DNA of 64,000 nucleotides. Origin: Nemopilema nomurai. Taxonomy: Eukaryota; Cnidaria; Scyphozoa; Rhizostomeae; Rhizostomatidae. Positions 40,091 to 62,728 of the stretch are shown in pieces. The stretch is taken from contig ML133426.1 of assembly GCA_003864495.1 (NCBI GenBank), positions 1,178,001-1,242,000 of the forward strand. The letters are read 5' to 3'. The position numbers were made by a program, and so were the translations under genes. The notes beneath the pieces were generated by a model. That model was not told the origin of the DNA. It was given only the letters and a program-made list of their open reading frames with translations, and ran no database searches. The stretch's first letter is position 1. Every line of letters starts with the position of its first letter.

Positions 40091-42515
40091 AGCCTTTCGA
40101 TTGCAAGCCTTGCGTAGTTTAGTCTTCTCAAAAATAGATTTTCTATAATAAATATAACTCGTGGAGAATCAACAGAATATTTCAAAAATATTGACAGCTA
40201 CTGGGGTCTGGACCATATCGTTTCATGGGCCCTAGAGTAAATCAAAGTATATCGGACAAAAACAAAAAGCTTCGCAACTCAGTCGCCTTTTCACTTTGTT
40301 CTCACGTGACGGCTCTTTCGTATTCCTCTTTCTTGTTTGTTGTGTGCATGGTTGGTTCTGCGACCCGTCGAATCTCTGCAGTGCACAGCCCTGGAGGTCG
40401 CGAAAAACTTCAGCTTTGATAGCACAAATCAGAGATTATTCTAACATAAGCGAAATTTCTTGGAAAAAAAACATTTGCAGACAGGACCCAAGGTTGGCAA
40501 ATGTACAAGGAACCCTTAGAAGCATCATGGAATTTATGCTCACAAATCGAGCTTTGCTTCTCATATCCAATAAAGGTGGGGCCAGGCGTTTGAGAATTCA
40601 GTTTCCATTTGGTTTGAGAATCCGGCATTTTCCCCTCTCTCCCACTCACATTTCTTTCACTTCTCAATAGCAACAGAGCCTTGATAAAGTTACGGGTGAT
40701 TGAGAATCATCACTTCCCGATTAGATCACGCCATTTCAATCTTTAAAGGAATGTTGACAACATTGTTTCACATTTCCTTGCTGATGTCATTCATGAATCA
40801 CTTTTTCAAAACATTGCCCACTCGCTTTTGAACAAAGCCCGTACGGAATTCTTAAGCCGTTGTTATAACAACGGTGAAGTCTTTGAAATGACTATAAAAA
40901 GGCCGTTCGTGCTTCTGCAAAGAGAACAGACAGGCGAAAAGTGTGGTGAAGTCGGGCATCTGAAATCTGTGACATCGCATTCCAAGCTGACAGCAGAGAG
41001 AGTATCCAGAGTGAAAAGTGCATTCTTAATTCTGGTTGTAACAAGTAAGTCAAAGCACTGCATAATTTTATTTGAAAAGCTTTTCAATATAAGGACTTTC
41101 TTGTTTCGGGTCTAATCTTTGATACAAATTAAATGTATCCACAAAATAAATGTCAAGTAAACCATCTCATTTTGACTATCCAGTGTCGGGGAGAGATGCC
41201 AAGTTGCATTCATGAAACATTTGAAATTGAAATTCGTGAAATTCTTGAATACACACGAATCTATATTTGTTGACATTGAAAGTGAAAAACGAGAACTGAA
41301 TAATTATCGAAGACGTGAATAAATTTTTCGGCAAACACGGAAGCGTCGACCTATTCAAGCAAACACATGCAACATATCAAGTTTTGGCTTTTAGTTCACC
41401 AAAACATCCATAACTCATGAACGTCCTGTTTGGTTTTCCAAATTCCGAGCCGCTGCAACCAGTCAAGGGGCAATGGGCCACGCCCTTTCCAACAATCGAG
41501 TACAAATGGACACCGCAAACCGTGACGAATTTCAACGAAAACAAAGCCAGAGAAATGATTTTCTCCGAATAATGACCTGCCAATTGTTTAATGAATGAAT
41601 GTTCACAACCGTGTAACCCAAAAGTAGAAGCAAATACCTGGCAATAATATCCTTCGCGTTAACTTTGTAAACAACGCAGATATTTGGCGTTTGTTTTTTC
41701 ACGTTTGTACACATCCTCTAATCGGTATTGAACACAAACGATGTTTGAGCCCGCCGGTACGAGCTCAAACTTCTACCAAAAGATAACTTGTGTGAACATG
41801 AAGGCTTTGTTTCTGTTACTCGTAATGTCTCCGTTTTTTTGCTTTGTGTTTCCATTAAAGCGCAGAACAGCGTAACGGAACACCGGAAGCAGAGTGATTT
41901 GAAACGTACAACAACAGCAACCAAAAATAAAAAATTTTTATGCACATTTCAAAATGGGCATTTTACCTGCAAAAAGTGTTCTACACAGCAATTTCGTTAA
42001 GTTAAGAAGTTACGCAAGTTAAGAATAAACACTATCAAATTTTGCCTTTCATATATAAAAGACAATATGAAATTAAAGACCACTTCTTTATTCTGGAGTT
42101 ATGTTTCATGGTACAAAACTTCACAATAGCGAGAAACATTGAAAGCACAATTTTCCCATCTTGCGTAAGGTTTGTTTCAACACTCCCCAGAGTATGCAAA
42201 CGTCAAAAATGTGCTTATAATTATCAAATGTTAACAATAAATAGCCAGTCGCAGGTTGACAAACACTAGAGGGTTATACGAAGAGCACATAGTAAATGGC
42301 CACTAACACCCACTTTCCACCTTTTTACAAGCTCCCAGGGAAAAAGACAAATTCTTTTGTCTACCACAAAGGGGGTTTGGCTAGAATTGTATAACAACTC
42401 CAAAACTTGTAAAAAAGGACACCTCAAGAATATAAAAACTTTGTCTTTATAGGTTTTGGCACCATCTAGGTTCTCTGAAAGACCTTGAGATTACTTTACT
42501 CTTTTCTTTTTATAG

Positions 42516-45500
42516 ATTTGAGGCATGGCTACTAAGTTGACATTGTTGTCAATGCTCGTTTTGGTTGGATACACAACTGCAGCTGACAAAAATGTTACAG
42601 AGGGGGACATAAATGTAAATATAAGAGGGCAATCTGGCAAGATCACTTTTTCAAATGGTAAGTTACTATATTAAGGCAATTACAGATGTAGGCTGACTGC
42701 AGAACTTCCAACTGCTAAATTTACAAAGTATTTTGCTTTTTGATATGTCATATAACACTTTTTCAGTACATAAATCATTGCCAACTGCCAAAGATGTTGT
42801 TTGATGTTTGAAAAAATTGTTTTAGAATTTGAAGAATCCTGTTTTTTTCTTTTCTTTTATATTTTTTCTTTCTTTTAGGAAACAACTCTGTGACAGTCAA
42901 TTTTGACTACATCAAGGAGCTGGACAAAGATGGCAATGAAGTTGGTGCAACGGGCAAAAGCAAGCACTCCATCAACTCATTTGCCACGCAATCATTCAAC
43001 TTCAAAACCTCTGGGTTGCAAACTGAATACCAAAACATTTCGGTAAAACATACCCAGTTTGAAGCAACAATATCTGGACCTGGGGCAAAACTCGTTGTTG
43101 ACATCTACATCTTCAAGGGAAGTGGCAATGTGTCCACATCTGAAAACGAAACCTTGGAGGTGAAGCCAGGGACACTGAAATTTAACATCATGCTGAGCAA
43201 TTGGACATTTTGCGGAGGAGCTGGTGGTGATTCATGTAAAAAAGGCAGTCTTTCACAAACAGGCAGTCAAGTAGAATTTGGAATTGAGATAAAAGGTCGT
43301 GGCAAACCAGCTAAGAAAGCAAAAGCAAAGGGAAGGGGGCGTAAGGTTGAAACACTGGACCTAGGAGGTGCAGACTGTACTCTTAGTGGTGCCGTAAGTA
43401 AATTCAACCTGCAATATTCCATTAGATTATAGAATTTTCATATCAAAGTGGCATGTTTATGTGGATATTAAGAGAAACATGATGCATATATTGTTGGATG
43501 TTTATTAGTTTTTGAAATATAACAAGCCTCAACCTGATTAGCTGGAAGTGCCTGCAAAGCTTCTTTGGAGTAAAAGCTGTAAATTTATCTTTGTATGGAT
43601 TTCACAAAATATTGCGCAAAGGGCCCCCTCCATTTTAAATTTATCAAAGCTCCAGATTGTTTCTGTCTCTTTTACCCTGTTGCTGGTTAGAGACTTATTC
43701 AAAATAGCTTACTGGTATTGAAGAAATTGATTTTCTTGCAGGTCAATGTTGATGGTTTATGGGAGGAAATGGCTTCTTCATATCCAGCAGTTGAAACTAA
43801 AGGCAGCAAAACCTTGTTCAAATTTCGATTTCCAAAATTTGCTTCATATGTCCAATATGACCCTACAGTTGAATTGGCATCAGCTTCTTCATCAGGGGGC
43901 AGTGGAGGTGTTGTCACTAGTGGTATGTATGTTATATGTCACTTTGTGTCTTATTGTAGCTATATACTTGTAAAAAATGATTTTGATATGTGTAAGAGTT
44001 GTTTAATATTCAACTACTTGGAATTCCTTATTTTCAAGGAGCAAGAATAAACAACAATAAAAATTGATAATTTTACAATTATTTACCTTTGAATTGCTGG
44101 TCACACTTGTATTGTTGAAATTGTATTTATCATGGATTGAAAGATTTGTTTAAATATATTTTTGTTCAAATATAGTCTTCAATCTTATTATTTCCAAAGG
44201 TAAAAACATGACTGAAGGGGATATTAAAGTTGAAATTCTTGGACAGTCTGGTAAAATGACTTTCAAAGGAAGTAAGTTGTCAATCAATTTTTTTTTGCAT
44301 TTAATCCTTTGAAGCTGGATAATGTGACACGTGGAATAGCACTGTTTTGGCTCAATTATAGGAAATGTTCCTGTTTTGACCAGCTGTTGTACAAAGAAGA
44401 CTTTTGAAACTTTGTAATGTGAACTTTGTAGTGTGTAGCCAGACAAGATGCTCTTAAGGAAAAACTGATTTTTAAAGAGATTTTTAGCAGAAATTTCTTT
44501 CTTTGAAATTGCAGAGAAAAGCTCAGTGACTGTCAACTTTGACTACATCAAGGAGCTGGACAAAGATGGCAATGAAGTTGGTGCAACGGGCAGAAGCAAG
44601 CACTCCATCAATACATTCGCCAGAGAATCATTTACCTTTAAGACATCTGGGTTGCAAACTGAATACCAAAACATTTCAGTAAAACATACCCAGTTTGAAG
44701 CAACAATATCTGGACCTGGGGCAAAACTCGTTGTTGACATCTACATCTTCAAAGCAAATGGCACTGTGAAAACATCTAATGATGAGTCACTGGATGTCAA
44801 GAAAGGAACCATCAAGTTTAACATAAACATAGAGAGCTGGACTTTCTGTGGAGCTGGGGACACCTGTTCAAAGGGTAGTTCCTCTGAGACTGGTACTCAG
44901 GTAGAATTTGGCATAGAGATCAAAAGTCGCAGCAAGCCAACAAAAAAATCAAAGAAGAAAGGGAAGGGAAGAAAATTGGAAACATTGGATCTGGGTGGTG
45001 CTGACTGTACCCTTAGTGGTGCTGTAAGTAAATTTTTACTGAAAGAATGAATTTGACAGCTAAATAGGATGTTAAAAATTGCACATCTGACTATTTTATG
45101 TTTGGAACCCCAAGAGATTTTTGGAGCACCTACAGGGATGGCTGCAGCCTTTATAATTCTCTTGTAAGCCTTTTGTATCAGTTACATACATTTTGTCATT
45201 CATTAAATCAAATGCTTTATGGAATAGGTTATGACAAGAAATTAATTTGATACTATTTTACATGTGTTGTCAAGTCTTTTTGTGATTTGAAACTTGGAAC
45301 ATTTGGCAAAAAATTAATATTTACATAGCTGTAATTGTTATTTCCTAAACCATTTAAAACGAAACATTAAATATATGGGCATAAGTTATAATCTTAAATG
45401 TCCTTTATTTCCAGGTAAATGTTGATGGAACCTGGCAAGAAATGTCATCTGGTTACCCAAAAGTTGAGCCGAAGAACAATAAGCAGCTCTTCATTTTCCG

Positions 45501-45648
45501 TTTCCCGAAATTCAATTCATCTGTAAAGTATGACCCAACAATTGACATGTCAGTTGATGATTCGCCTTCCAGTTCGACTGTGGCTACTCGTGCTGGTGCT
45601 TTATCCATTTTGGCAGCCCTTGCCATGCTTTTGAAACTTCTTATGTAA
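42516..45648 (+). CDS. Gene B: two-module paralogue of gene A, secreted/GPI-type (547 aa)
   Basis: Coding exons 42525-42657, 42879-43393, 43742-43922, 44200-44271, 44515-45023 and 45415-45648 join in phase (1,0,1,1,0). An acceptor just before the start (42515/42516) implies an upstream 5' UTR exon. A signal peptide (about residues 1-20, ending TTAA) is followed by module 1 (to about 276) and module 2 (about 277-520), then a hydrophobic GPI-like tail ending LAMLLKLLM. Both modules show the gene A pattern: TEGDI and GQSGK, VTVNFDYIKEL, GPGAKLVVDIYIF, a three-cysteine set (156, 164 and 211 in module 1), a Lys/Arg-rich insert, LETLDLGGADCTLSG or VETLDLGGADCTLSG, FRFPKF and YDPT. Exon 4 (44200-44271) is a copy of exon 1 without its signal peptide and links the modules. 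A Ser/Gly-rich linker (SASSSGGSGG) precedes it. Family and function unrecognised. The fourth exon could be read as a separate gene start, but the phase match makes one gene far more likely. Confidence 0.85.
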
Positions 45649-46842
45649 ACGAAAGCACAGTTTTCCCTGTATTGCTAGTAAGGCTGACACACAAATACTA
45701 TAGAGTACCAAACAATCAAGGAAAAGGGTGGTTGTAGTTGTGGTGTTAGATTATGAGTGGGATTGAACAACAATTGGCTAAGTTAATTAGTATTTCAAAC
45801 AAACCCATCTACTGATACCTAATGTATATAATTTACATTTTTACATTTTCTTTGCAATTCCTTTCATAGATTCTGAGTAGGTGTCTTGTATAATGAAAAT
45901 TAATAATGGTGGTAGCAGTGATATAATAGGGATAAAATAGGGGTTTGGTAAGAAGTCCAAAATATAATAATCTGGGTCATTATTTGGTTCGCTAGAGTAC
46001 ACTTATCATCTGACAATTTATGTATATTCAAAATCACTACAAAACTAATTTGAAGTTTCATAGTATAGCTGTAACTATGATGTACCCTATTCCACTAACT
46101 GTAAAAGCTGCTTATTTGTGATTTAGAGAAAAAACCAAAAGTTTTTAAGGGATGCTAATCCGACAGCCACCTGAAGCTAGAGTGAAATTTTCTGGGAGAA
46201 AATGTTTTTTGGCCGGTACACTAAAGTAAATCTGATGTGTTTACATAAATTCACTTTTGATTCGGTATGCACTTTTTGGATAAACCAAAATAGAGAAACC
46301 TGTACCAATTGAAATCTTATAATGATAAATTGATACATAAATACATCACCTTTGTTGCAGACTATATTGCTTGTTATTTTAATTTTTGTTATTTGTCATT
46401 TGTGCTTTGAGCTTTGTAATTATTGGATGCCAGGAAAAGTGCATTGATTTCCAACCGCCTGGATAAATCATCCACTTGACGTATTTACAATCGTTTAAGA
46501 TTGTTAAGTGCAGACATGGTAATAAATTTGTTGCTACATTAAAAATTGCTGCTTCAGAGAATGAACTTATTGTCACAACTCTCAACTTGCACAAAGGGCC
46601 AAATAGGCCTTAATACTATTATGAAAAATTTATTAATTCTACTTCAACTTAAGGCTTTCAGGAACACGAGCCATTACCCTAAAGTAAATATTGTTAACTC
46701 AAATTAATACTGGTTGTAGGATGAATTGATGTCAGTATCAGATTTTTTGTCAAAACTTGGGACTTCAAGTGCACTTGAGGTCCTTGGGACCTTAACTTGA
46801 ATACACAAAAGATGCCAAAGCTGTTTACCACAACAACATGCA
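45649..46842. other. Convergent intergenic region, gene B and torsin-like gene
   Basis: Two genes on opposite strands converge here, so it should hold both 3' UTRs. A+T-rich; I see no exon or mobile element. Confidence 0.5.
46629..46634 (-). terminator. Candidate polyadenylation signal of the torsin-like gene
   Basis: AATAAA on the minus strand, about 210 bases past the stop codon of the torsin-like gene. Position fits; no transcript evidence is available. Confidence 0.4.
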
Positions 46843-48258
46843 TCAGTGCTTACTGTCCATAACAAAATCAACTCTGGAGGATACCAATTTACATCCAGAT
46901 TCTGAAAACCACATTTCACAATCTGGATAAAAATCCATTAGTGCTAGAACTTTCTTTTCCAAGTGCTCCCATTTGTGTCTTTCAATTTTCCGCTTTGATA
47001 AGTGCCTTCGTATGCATATCCTCAAATGTTCCTTACCCAAGGGCAAATATATGAATGGGATTACTCTGTATTTCTTGTCTGTTTTTCCAAACAGTTCTAA
47101 CCAATTCACTACCTTTCCAAAGAACCTCTCTAAATCACTAGAATTGATTTTCATTCTTTGCTCTCCCAAAAGACAGTTTTTAAACATGAATTCTTTTGCT
47201 AGGTCTCCAAATTTGGAAGAAACAATGATGATAACTACTTTATGACATCTGGTTGACCAATTTGATGTTGCAACTTTATCTGCAGTGTCCATAACCTTGA
47301 AAAATTCGTGGTTTGCATCTTCATAGACTAGCAAAATGTTTCTATTCTCTTCAAGAAGTGGAGAGGCCTCGCATAGCTGATTCTCCAAAGGAGAGCCAAT
47401 TCTAAACTTTCGAATAATGTTGAAACCATATTCTTGAAAAGTGTCTTCCAAAATCTGTCTAGTGAAGCTTTTACCGCTGCCTGATGGACCAACCAATAGT
47501 AGAGTAGTAACCTTGACATTCTTGTCCACTAGTGCTGACTTAAAACTGGTATTAGCAGCATTTGTCACTAAATGCTGTCCAATAACTTGGTCCTCGAGAC
47601 GTGATTGAAGTTCTGTTGAGATCTTCTGGTAATCTGTGGGGATCTCTTCAGCATTCAGGTCAAATAACACTGAGCATAAAAGCGCCAGCAAAACTGGACA
47701 AAGGCATATGCCAACAGAGAAAGAAAGGTACCTTGTACATGATTTTGTTCGATGATTCTCCACAAAACCTTGCTTTCTGTGTTTATCTTTCTTCATTCTA
47801 TATTTTGTACCAGAAAGTATGAATGGGCTTGGCTGAATAGAAGATAAGTCTTTGTGAGCAAACATATTCTTCTTAATATTATGCTTCTGAGAGCTAGCAT
47901 TTTGCAAATGAGATCTCTGAGAATATGACCTTAATTCTTTTTCTAAGGTTGGCATCAAGTTAGTAGCTTGATATCTTGCTGGAGTGCCCTGTTGTTGTCT
48001 TGACAATAGGCCTTTCTGAAACTTCTTCAGAACAGTATTATTCATCATGCTGGTCTCAGAACTTTGATGTAAAGTTTTCTTCAGAATTGGAGAGCCTTGA
48101 CATATGGATGGAACAGTGTACTCTTTATCAGGTATATATGACTTCATAAAAGATGTTGCATTGTTCTTATGTCCAACTGTATCATAGAATCCATATTTAC
48201 TTGATTTTTGCCGTATCTTACGCCTCACATTTTGCAAATCTTCAGCTTGAAGATTCAT
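46843..48258 (-). CDS. Torsin-4A-like AAA+ protein (single exon, 471 aa)
   Basis: Torsins are ER/nuclear-envelope AAA+ ATPases. This one resembles the membrane-anchored torsin-4A branch. A long basic Ser/Gln-rich N-terminus (1-175) precedes one hydrophobic segment at about 177-200 (YLSFSVGICLCPVLLALLCS). Then come the torsin entry region (LQSRLEDQVIGQHLV), Walker A at 257-264 (GPSGSGKS) and a Walker B-like strand NILLVYEDANH (about 307-317). A C-terminal region carries VIPFIYLPL and the FSESGCKLVSS segment matching the conserved GCK motif of torsins. No intron is needed, as in vertebrate TOR4A, where the coding region is also one exon (from memory). The acidic pair in Walker B is shifted relative to classical torsins, so ATPase activity is uncertain. 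The start at 48258 is the first in-frame ATG and gives a plausible cytosolic tail. Confidence 0.85.
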   Translation of the reverse strand: MNLQAEDLQNVRRKIRQKSSKYGFYDTVGHKNNATSFMKSYIPDKEYTVPSICQGSPILKKTLHQSSETSMMNNTVLKKFQKGLLSRQQQGTPARYQATNLMPTLEKELRSYSQRSHLQNASSQKHNIKKNMFAHKDLSSIQPSPFILSGTKYRMKKDKHRKQGFVENHRTKSCTRYLSFSVGICLCPVLLALLCSVLFDLNAEEIPTDYQKISTELQSRLEDQVIGQHLVTNAANTSFKSALVDKNVKVTTLLLVGPSGSGKSFTRQILEDTFQEYGFNIIRKFRIGSPLENQLCEASPLLEENRNILLVYEDANHEFFKVMDTADKVATSNWSTRCHKVVIIIVSSKFGDLAKEFMFKNCLLGEQRMKINSSDLERFFGKVVNWLELFGKTDKKYRVIPFIYLPLGKEHLRICIRRHLSKRKIERHKWEHLEKKVLALMDFYPDCEMWFSESGCKLVSSRVDFVMDSKH

Positions 48259-50601
48259 CCTCTATCCATAGATATGTTCTTTTCCTTTATATCGTAAATA
48301 GTATCAAAGTGTAAAAATTTTTTTCAATTATTATCTTAAGAGGAACCAAAATGTAGCACAAGCCTAATTGCTAACATAGGAATTCTAAGGAAAAAATGCG
48401 AAAAAATCTAGATTCAGCATGACCTTGGTTTTTAAATTACCTCAAATTCACTGTTAAAGTAGAAACCTTAGCTGTCCTTCAATTCTATCAAAATCTTATG
48501 ACGTTGACAAGGATATTAAAGTGAATTCACAGTGGAGGTGATTCTTGGCGAAAAATTGAACGACAAAAACGGACATCACTTCACACGAGCTTTCAGTTTC
48601 AACAGAAGATAAAAGGACTAAGGCCAAGGTCATTATAACTTGAACACTCCAGCATGAAAAATGAGAAAAATTCCAACGCGTATGATCTATTAAAGTAATG
48701 AATTTACCTTGATACGATGATTATGCGTTGTTGCAGGCAGGAAGGCCAGCTTTGCCAAGAAATTAAAATGAAAACGAGGCAGCAGAATATGCATGTTTTT
48801 ATAAGCATCTTCGTGCACAGAAGAACATCTCCTAGCCTTGGTTTTCACTGTTATAATGTCTTTTTAGCTCTAAGGCTTTTAACAAAAAATACAGAGTGTG
48901 GTAATTCCATACATATACATATATTTTTTTCTATACTCTTACATCCTTAATTTTTTACTCTTACTGTTATAGACTACTTCAAACTGAAATGGAAATTATA
49001 ATCTTGAGTTTAAATACGTCACTGGGACATATGACTCGATAGCTCCTGGCGAGTTTTTCTCATGTGTCCTTCAGCATAACAAACTACTTTATCTGATGTA
49101 ATAAATTAATTAAATTTTTGAAAATGCTTACTTTTGTATTCTAAATTTTAATTCTTGGTATATTGTAATTAACATTTGTTTTTGCTGATAAAGATTTTGA
49201 GTTTGAGTTTAATAAAAAACTTTTTGCATTCGAGAAATACAGAGGAAAATTACCATAAAAATTAGAGATCTGCTTTTTTCGAAAAATAAACAGAATTTAC
49301 TTTAATGAAATTTTAAGCCAGAATAAGTTATTTCCACAGGTATACATCAGCCTAATTTCGAAAATTTGCATGCTCATAAGAAAACATTTACTGTACAAAA
49401 CTTGGGTTGTGCTTTCGAAGAGTCTACAGCGACTGGCCATTTTCCAAAACTTAGCGATTGCTGCGAAATATGTTTACAGGGTAACTCCTCTCGCCTTCCC
49501 AGGACGATCCAGCACCATGTATCACATATGTCACAAAACGAGAACCGCTTTTCACTTTTCTATTTCTACTTGAACCGCTATTACCTTTCTACTTGAAAGA
49601 ATGATAACTTTCCAAAGAAGATTATGTCGACATATCATTTCAGGGTAACGGTGAACAGTAATCATAAAGGGCAATGGTACACAAGCGAAAGCATGTCCCA
49701 TTTTCGAAATTAATATATAGACAGAGATGAGAAATGGAATGTGCATTAAGTGCAAGGAATTGCACAGCAGTTGGAACAGGAACCACATGATTATGGTTTG
49801 AAATTGATTTGATCAACTACATATCTACAATTGAACTTCTGTTACATGTCCACACCGGATTCGCCTACGTTATAGACGACGCATAATCAACGCCGGAAAA
49901 GGCCTTCTGGTCATGCGGAAATCAACTTTGGCACAGGAAAGGCGCAAGGTTGTTGGATTAAAGTCTTTTCTTAAAAGCATAGCAATCATTTTTCAGGATA
50001 ATCACAGAGGCTAGAAAAAGTTATAACCTTCCTCCGGTTAAAATTTTTGTTATTCAATCCTTCCTGATTACCACTTCAAAACATAATTTTTTTTTACATT
50101 AACTCTCCTTATATATAATAAATATTAATAAAAAATTTCTTATATATGAGATTAACAGGCAAAACCTTCCTTGAACTCCCTTTCAATTTTTCTGGACTCT
50201 TGGATTGTCGATAACTTACAAGAAAGAACAAACGAGAAGAGAAACACGACAATGTGTAAAATAGTAAAGAACAGCTATTCAATCAAATTTTAAATCATCG
50301 CTTGTATGCAGTCAAAAATAAATTAGAATTCAAATTGCGGTACTGTCAAATACACTACAGGCCAGTTTACAGGCCAGTTGATTGTTCTGATGAAATTCTA
50401 AAATGTCATTTGTTTCCGTAAAGACGAATTCACCTGTTAAGACAAACAGGTCTACAAAAAACTATCCCCAGCAGCCAATGCGGTCTTGTTCTAGTATTCG
50501 TCATAACTAATGCAACAACACTTGAACTTCTTCCATACCAGAGACATATGCACCGCAAAGATCACCACCTTCCTAACCTAGCGACAAATCTTTCTCAGCT
50601 T
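48259..50601. other. Intergenic region, torsin-like promoter and RIOX1 3' end
   Basis: Two same-strand genes are separated by 2.3 kb. The left part should hold the torsin-like promoter and the right part the RIOX1 3' UTR. Open frames are below 80 codons and overlap on both strands. No mobile element recognised. Confidence 0.5.
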
Positions 50602-61051
<10,450 letters not shown>

Positions 61052-61743
61052 ATTTGTTAAACTTCGCGAACACGCGCCAATTCGCTTTAGCCTCGCTTTG
61101 GTCTCCTCGTCGCCCCCTCAAGAGAAAACCTGTGTCGAAATGGTGGTTTTGTAACTCCCTTTAAATGATGGTTTTGTAAATAATGGCGTCTCCCTTTTCT
61201 TAAAAATCTCTTGCAAATGTTAACATTCTTGGCAAAAGATTCACCCTAATTAAAACTATAATCTGAAAAATTACATTATTGCAAAAACATGAGGAGAGGG
61301 CACTCCCCAACAATTTCCAGGTAAAGTTGGGTCGCAATCTTACCAGCAAATGCTTTGTCACTTTTTGGCATCCGTTTTGTGCAAGCCTTCGCTTGACTTT
61401 TCCGAGAAACTTCTGAAACATATTTTAACTAGTAGGCCAACAGTAATCGTTTGGAATTCACATGCATGACAATCATAACCGGGTATGCAAAATAGACCAT
61501 TTCTCTTGGGACAAGACTGGCATTCCTTTCAGGCACTCGATTTGCATTCCGGCGAGGCCCCTAAAGCATTGAATCTACACCTGTATATGATGCTTTTTTA
61601 ACGAAGTTGGAAAGTGTAGTTATGTATTGAGAACTATGTCAGAACAATTACAATCAGCAAGGAAGACTGCAGTAGTTGATATAGAGCTAGATAGACTTGG
61701 ACCAGCATCGAGAGCTTTCAGGAGATCAGCACCCAATGGTACT

Positions 61744-62040
61744 CCAGGCCCCGCGCTTTTGGTAGCCCAGAAGGGGCCCTGCAGCTAAGAAATGAATTGA
61801 AAATAAATCACAGGAAATCACAGTCTCTATATTTAATGAATTATTTTGAAAGGAACTTTTTTTAAAAATTCCTGAAAAAATAGAATTCGCATAATTAGGA
61901 GAACACAAGGCACCACTTGCGGCATCAAAATTTTGACGGAAAAGAACTTAAAGAATTATCTTGGCTAACAAAAAATTTTCAAACAAAGGCCCCGCAGATG
62001 ATTTCGGCCCTGGGCCCAGAAGTCCCCAAAACAGCCACTG
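61744..62040 (+). mobile_element. hAT-like non-autonomous element, right part
   Basis: It aligns with the element at 31913-32180 and ends in CCCCAAAACAGCCACTG, the inverted form of that element's CAGTGGCGGTTTTGGG start. The left terminus is absent here, so the two copies are complementary truncations of one family. No coding capacity. Confidence 0.7.
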
Positions 62041-62560
62041 ATCATCTGTGCTATGACACCCCTTTTCTTCAGACCATGCCTGAATTTCTTTTATAATCTT
62101 CATGGTGTCATCACACTTATCCTTGGATTTGAACGCCTCGTTATCTTAAGAAACTTTGACATTCGTATTGTTTCTAATGATTCCTCTTGGTTTGATTGCA
62201 TAGGGCTGAGGGGCAATTAACTCTTGCAACAAGCGTATGAGATTTCCACAAAAACAATAGGATTTCCAAGGATTTTAGGTAAAACAATATGATTTTCACG
62301 AAAAGTGTACGAGATGTTTTTGGAGTGATTTGCCCCTCCCATAGGGCATTATGAAAACGCAAGATGCAAGTAAACCAACAGAGGCTCTAAGAACTGTCCT
62401 CGCATTATAGAACATCGGCATTGAAGATATGGCGTTGAATTGTAAGTCACGGTATGAAGTGTCCTGGTGTCACCCTACCCGTGCTCCAAAAATGGCACCA
62501 ACTGGACCTCTCCATCATCAGAAGGTCTGTCTCGAGCTCTGTACTGAATAAGCAAGCATA

Positions 62561-62728
62561 GACATGAAGGACCCAGTCATTTACGATTGCAAACTTTCAG
62601 ATTACTTTCCCATTTACAGTGGTGTGAAACAAGATTGCATCATGGCTCCCATCCTGTTTTGCATGTTCATCACACTATTGATGGAGCTTGTCGCCAATAA
62701 TATTTCCATTCTAATCACTTTTTCATAG
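62561..62728 (+). pseudogene. LINE (non-LTR) reverse transcriptase fragment
   Basis: A 55-codon stretch contains GVKQDCIMAPILFCMF, close to the GVKQGCVLAPTLF block (motif around the palm/fingers) of RTE/CR1-type non-LTR reverse transcriptases. Stops and frame changes occur on both sides. The catalytic YADD box is not present, so this is a dead fragment. Confidence 0.7.

Larger units (their letters stand above)
33622..42515. other. Intergenic region between genes A and B
   Basis: Nearly 9 kb without a supportable exon. An AATAAA at 34024-34029 is a candidate polyadenylation signal for gene A. It holds the reversed MITE copy 2, a foldback MITE (39131-39292) and a diverged direct repeat near 40 kb. 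Open frames of 100-125 codons (for example 40296-40670) have no family features. I found no relic of the gene A/B module here. Confidence 0.5.

Noticed and set aside
44150..44536. 128-codon minus-strand frame
   Set aside because: It is antisense to gene B exon 4 and the adjacent introns, whose splice phases are consistent.
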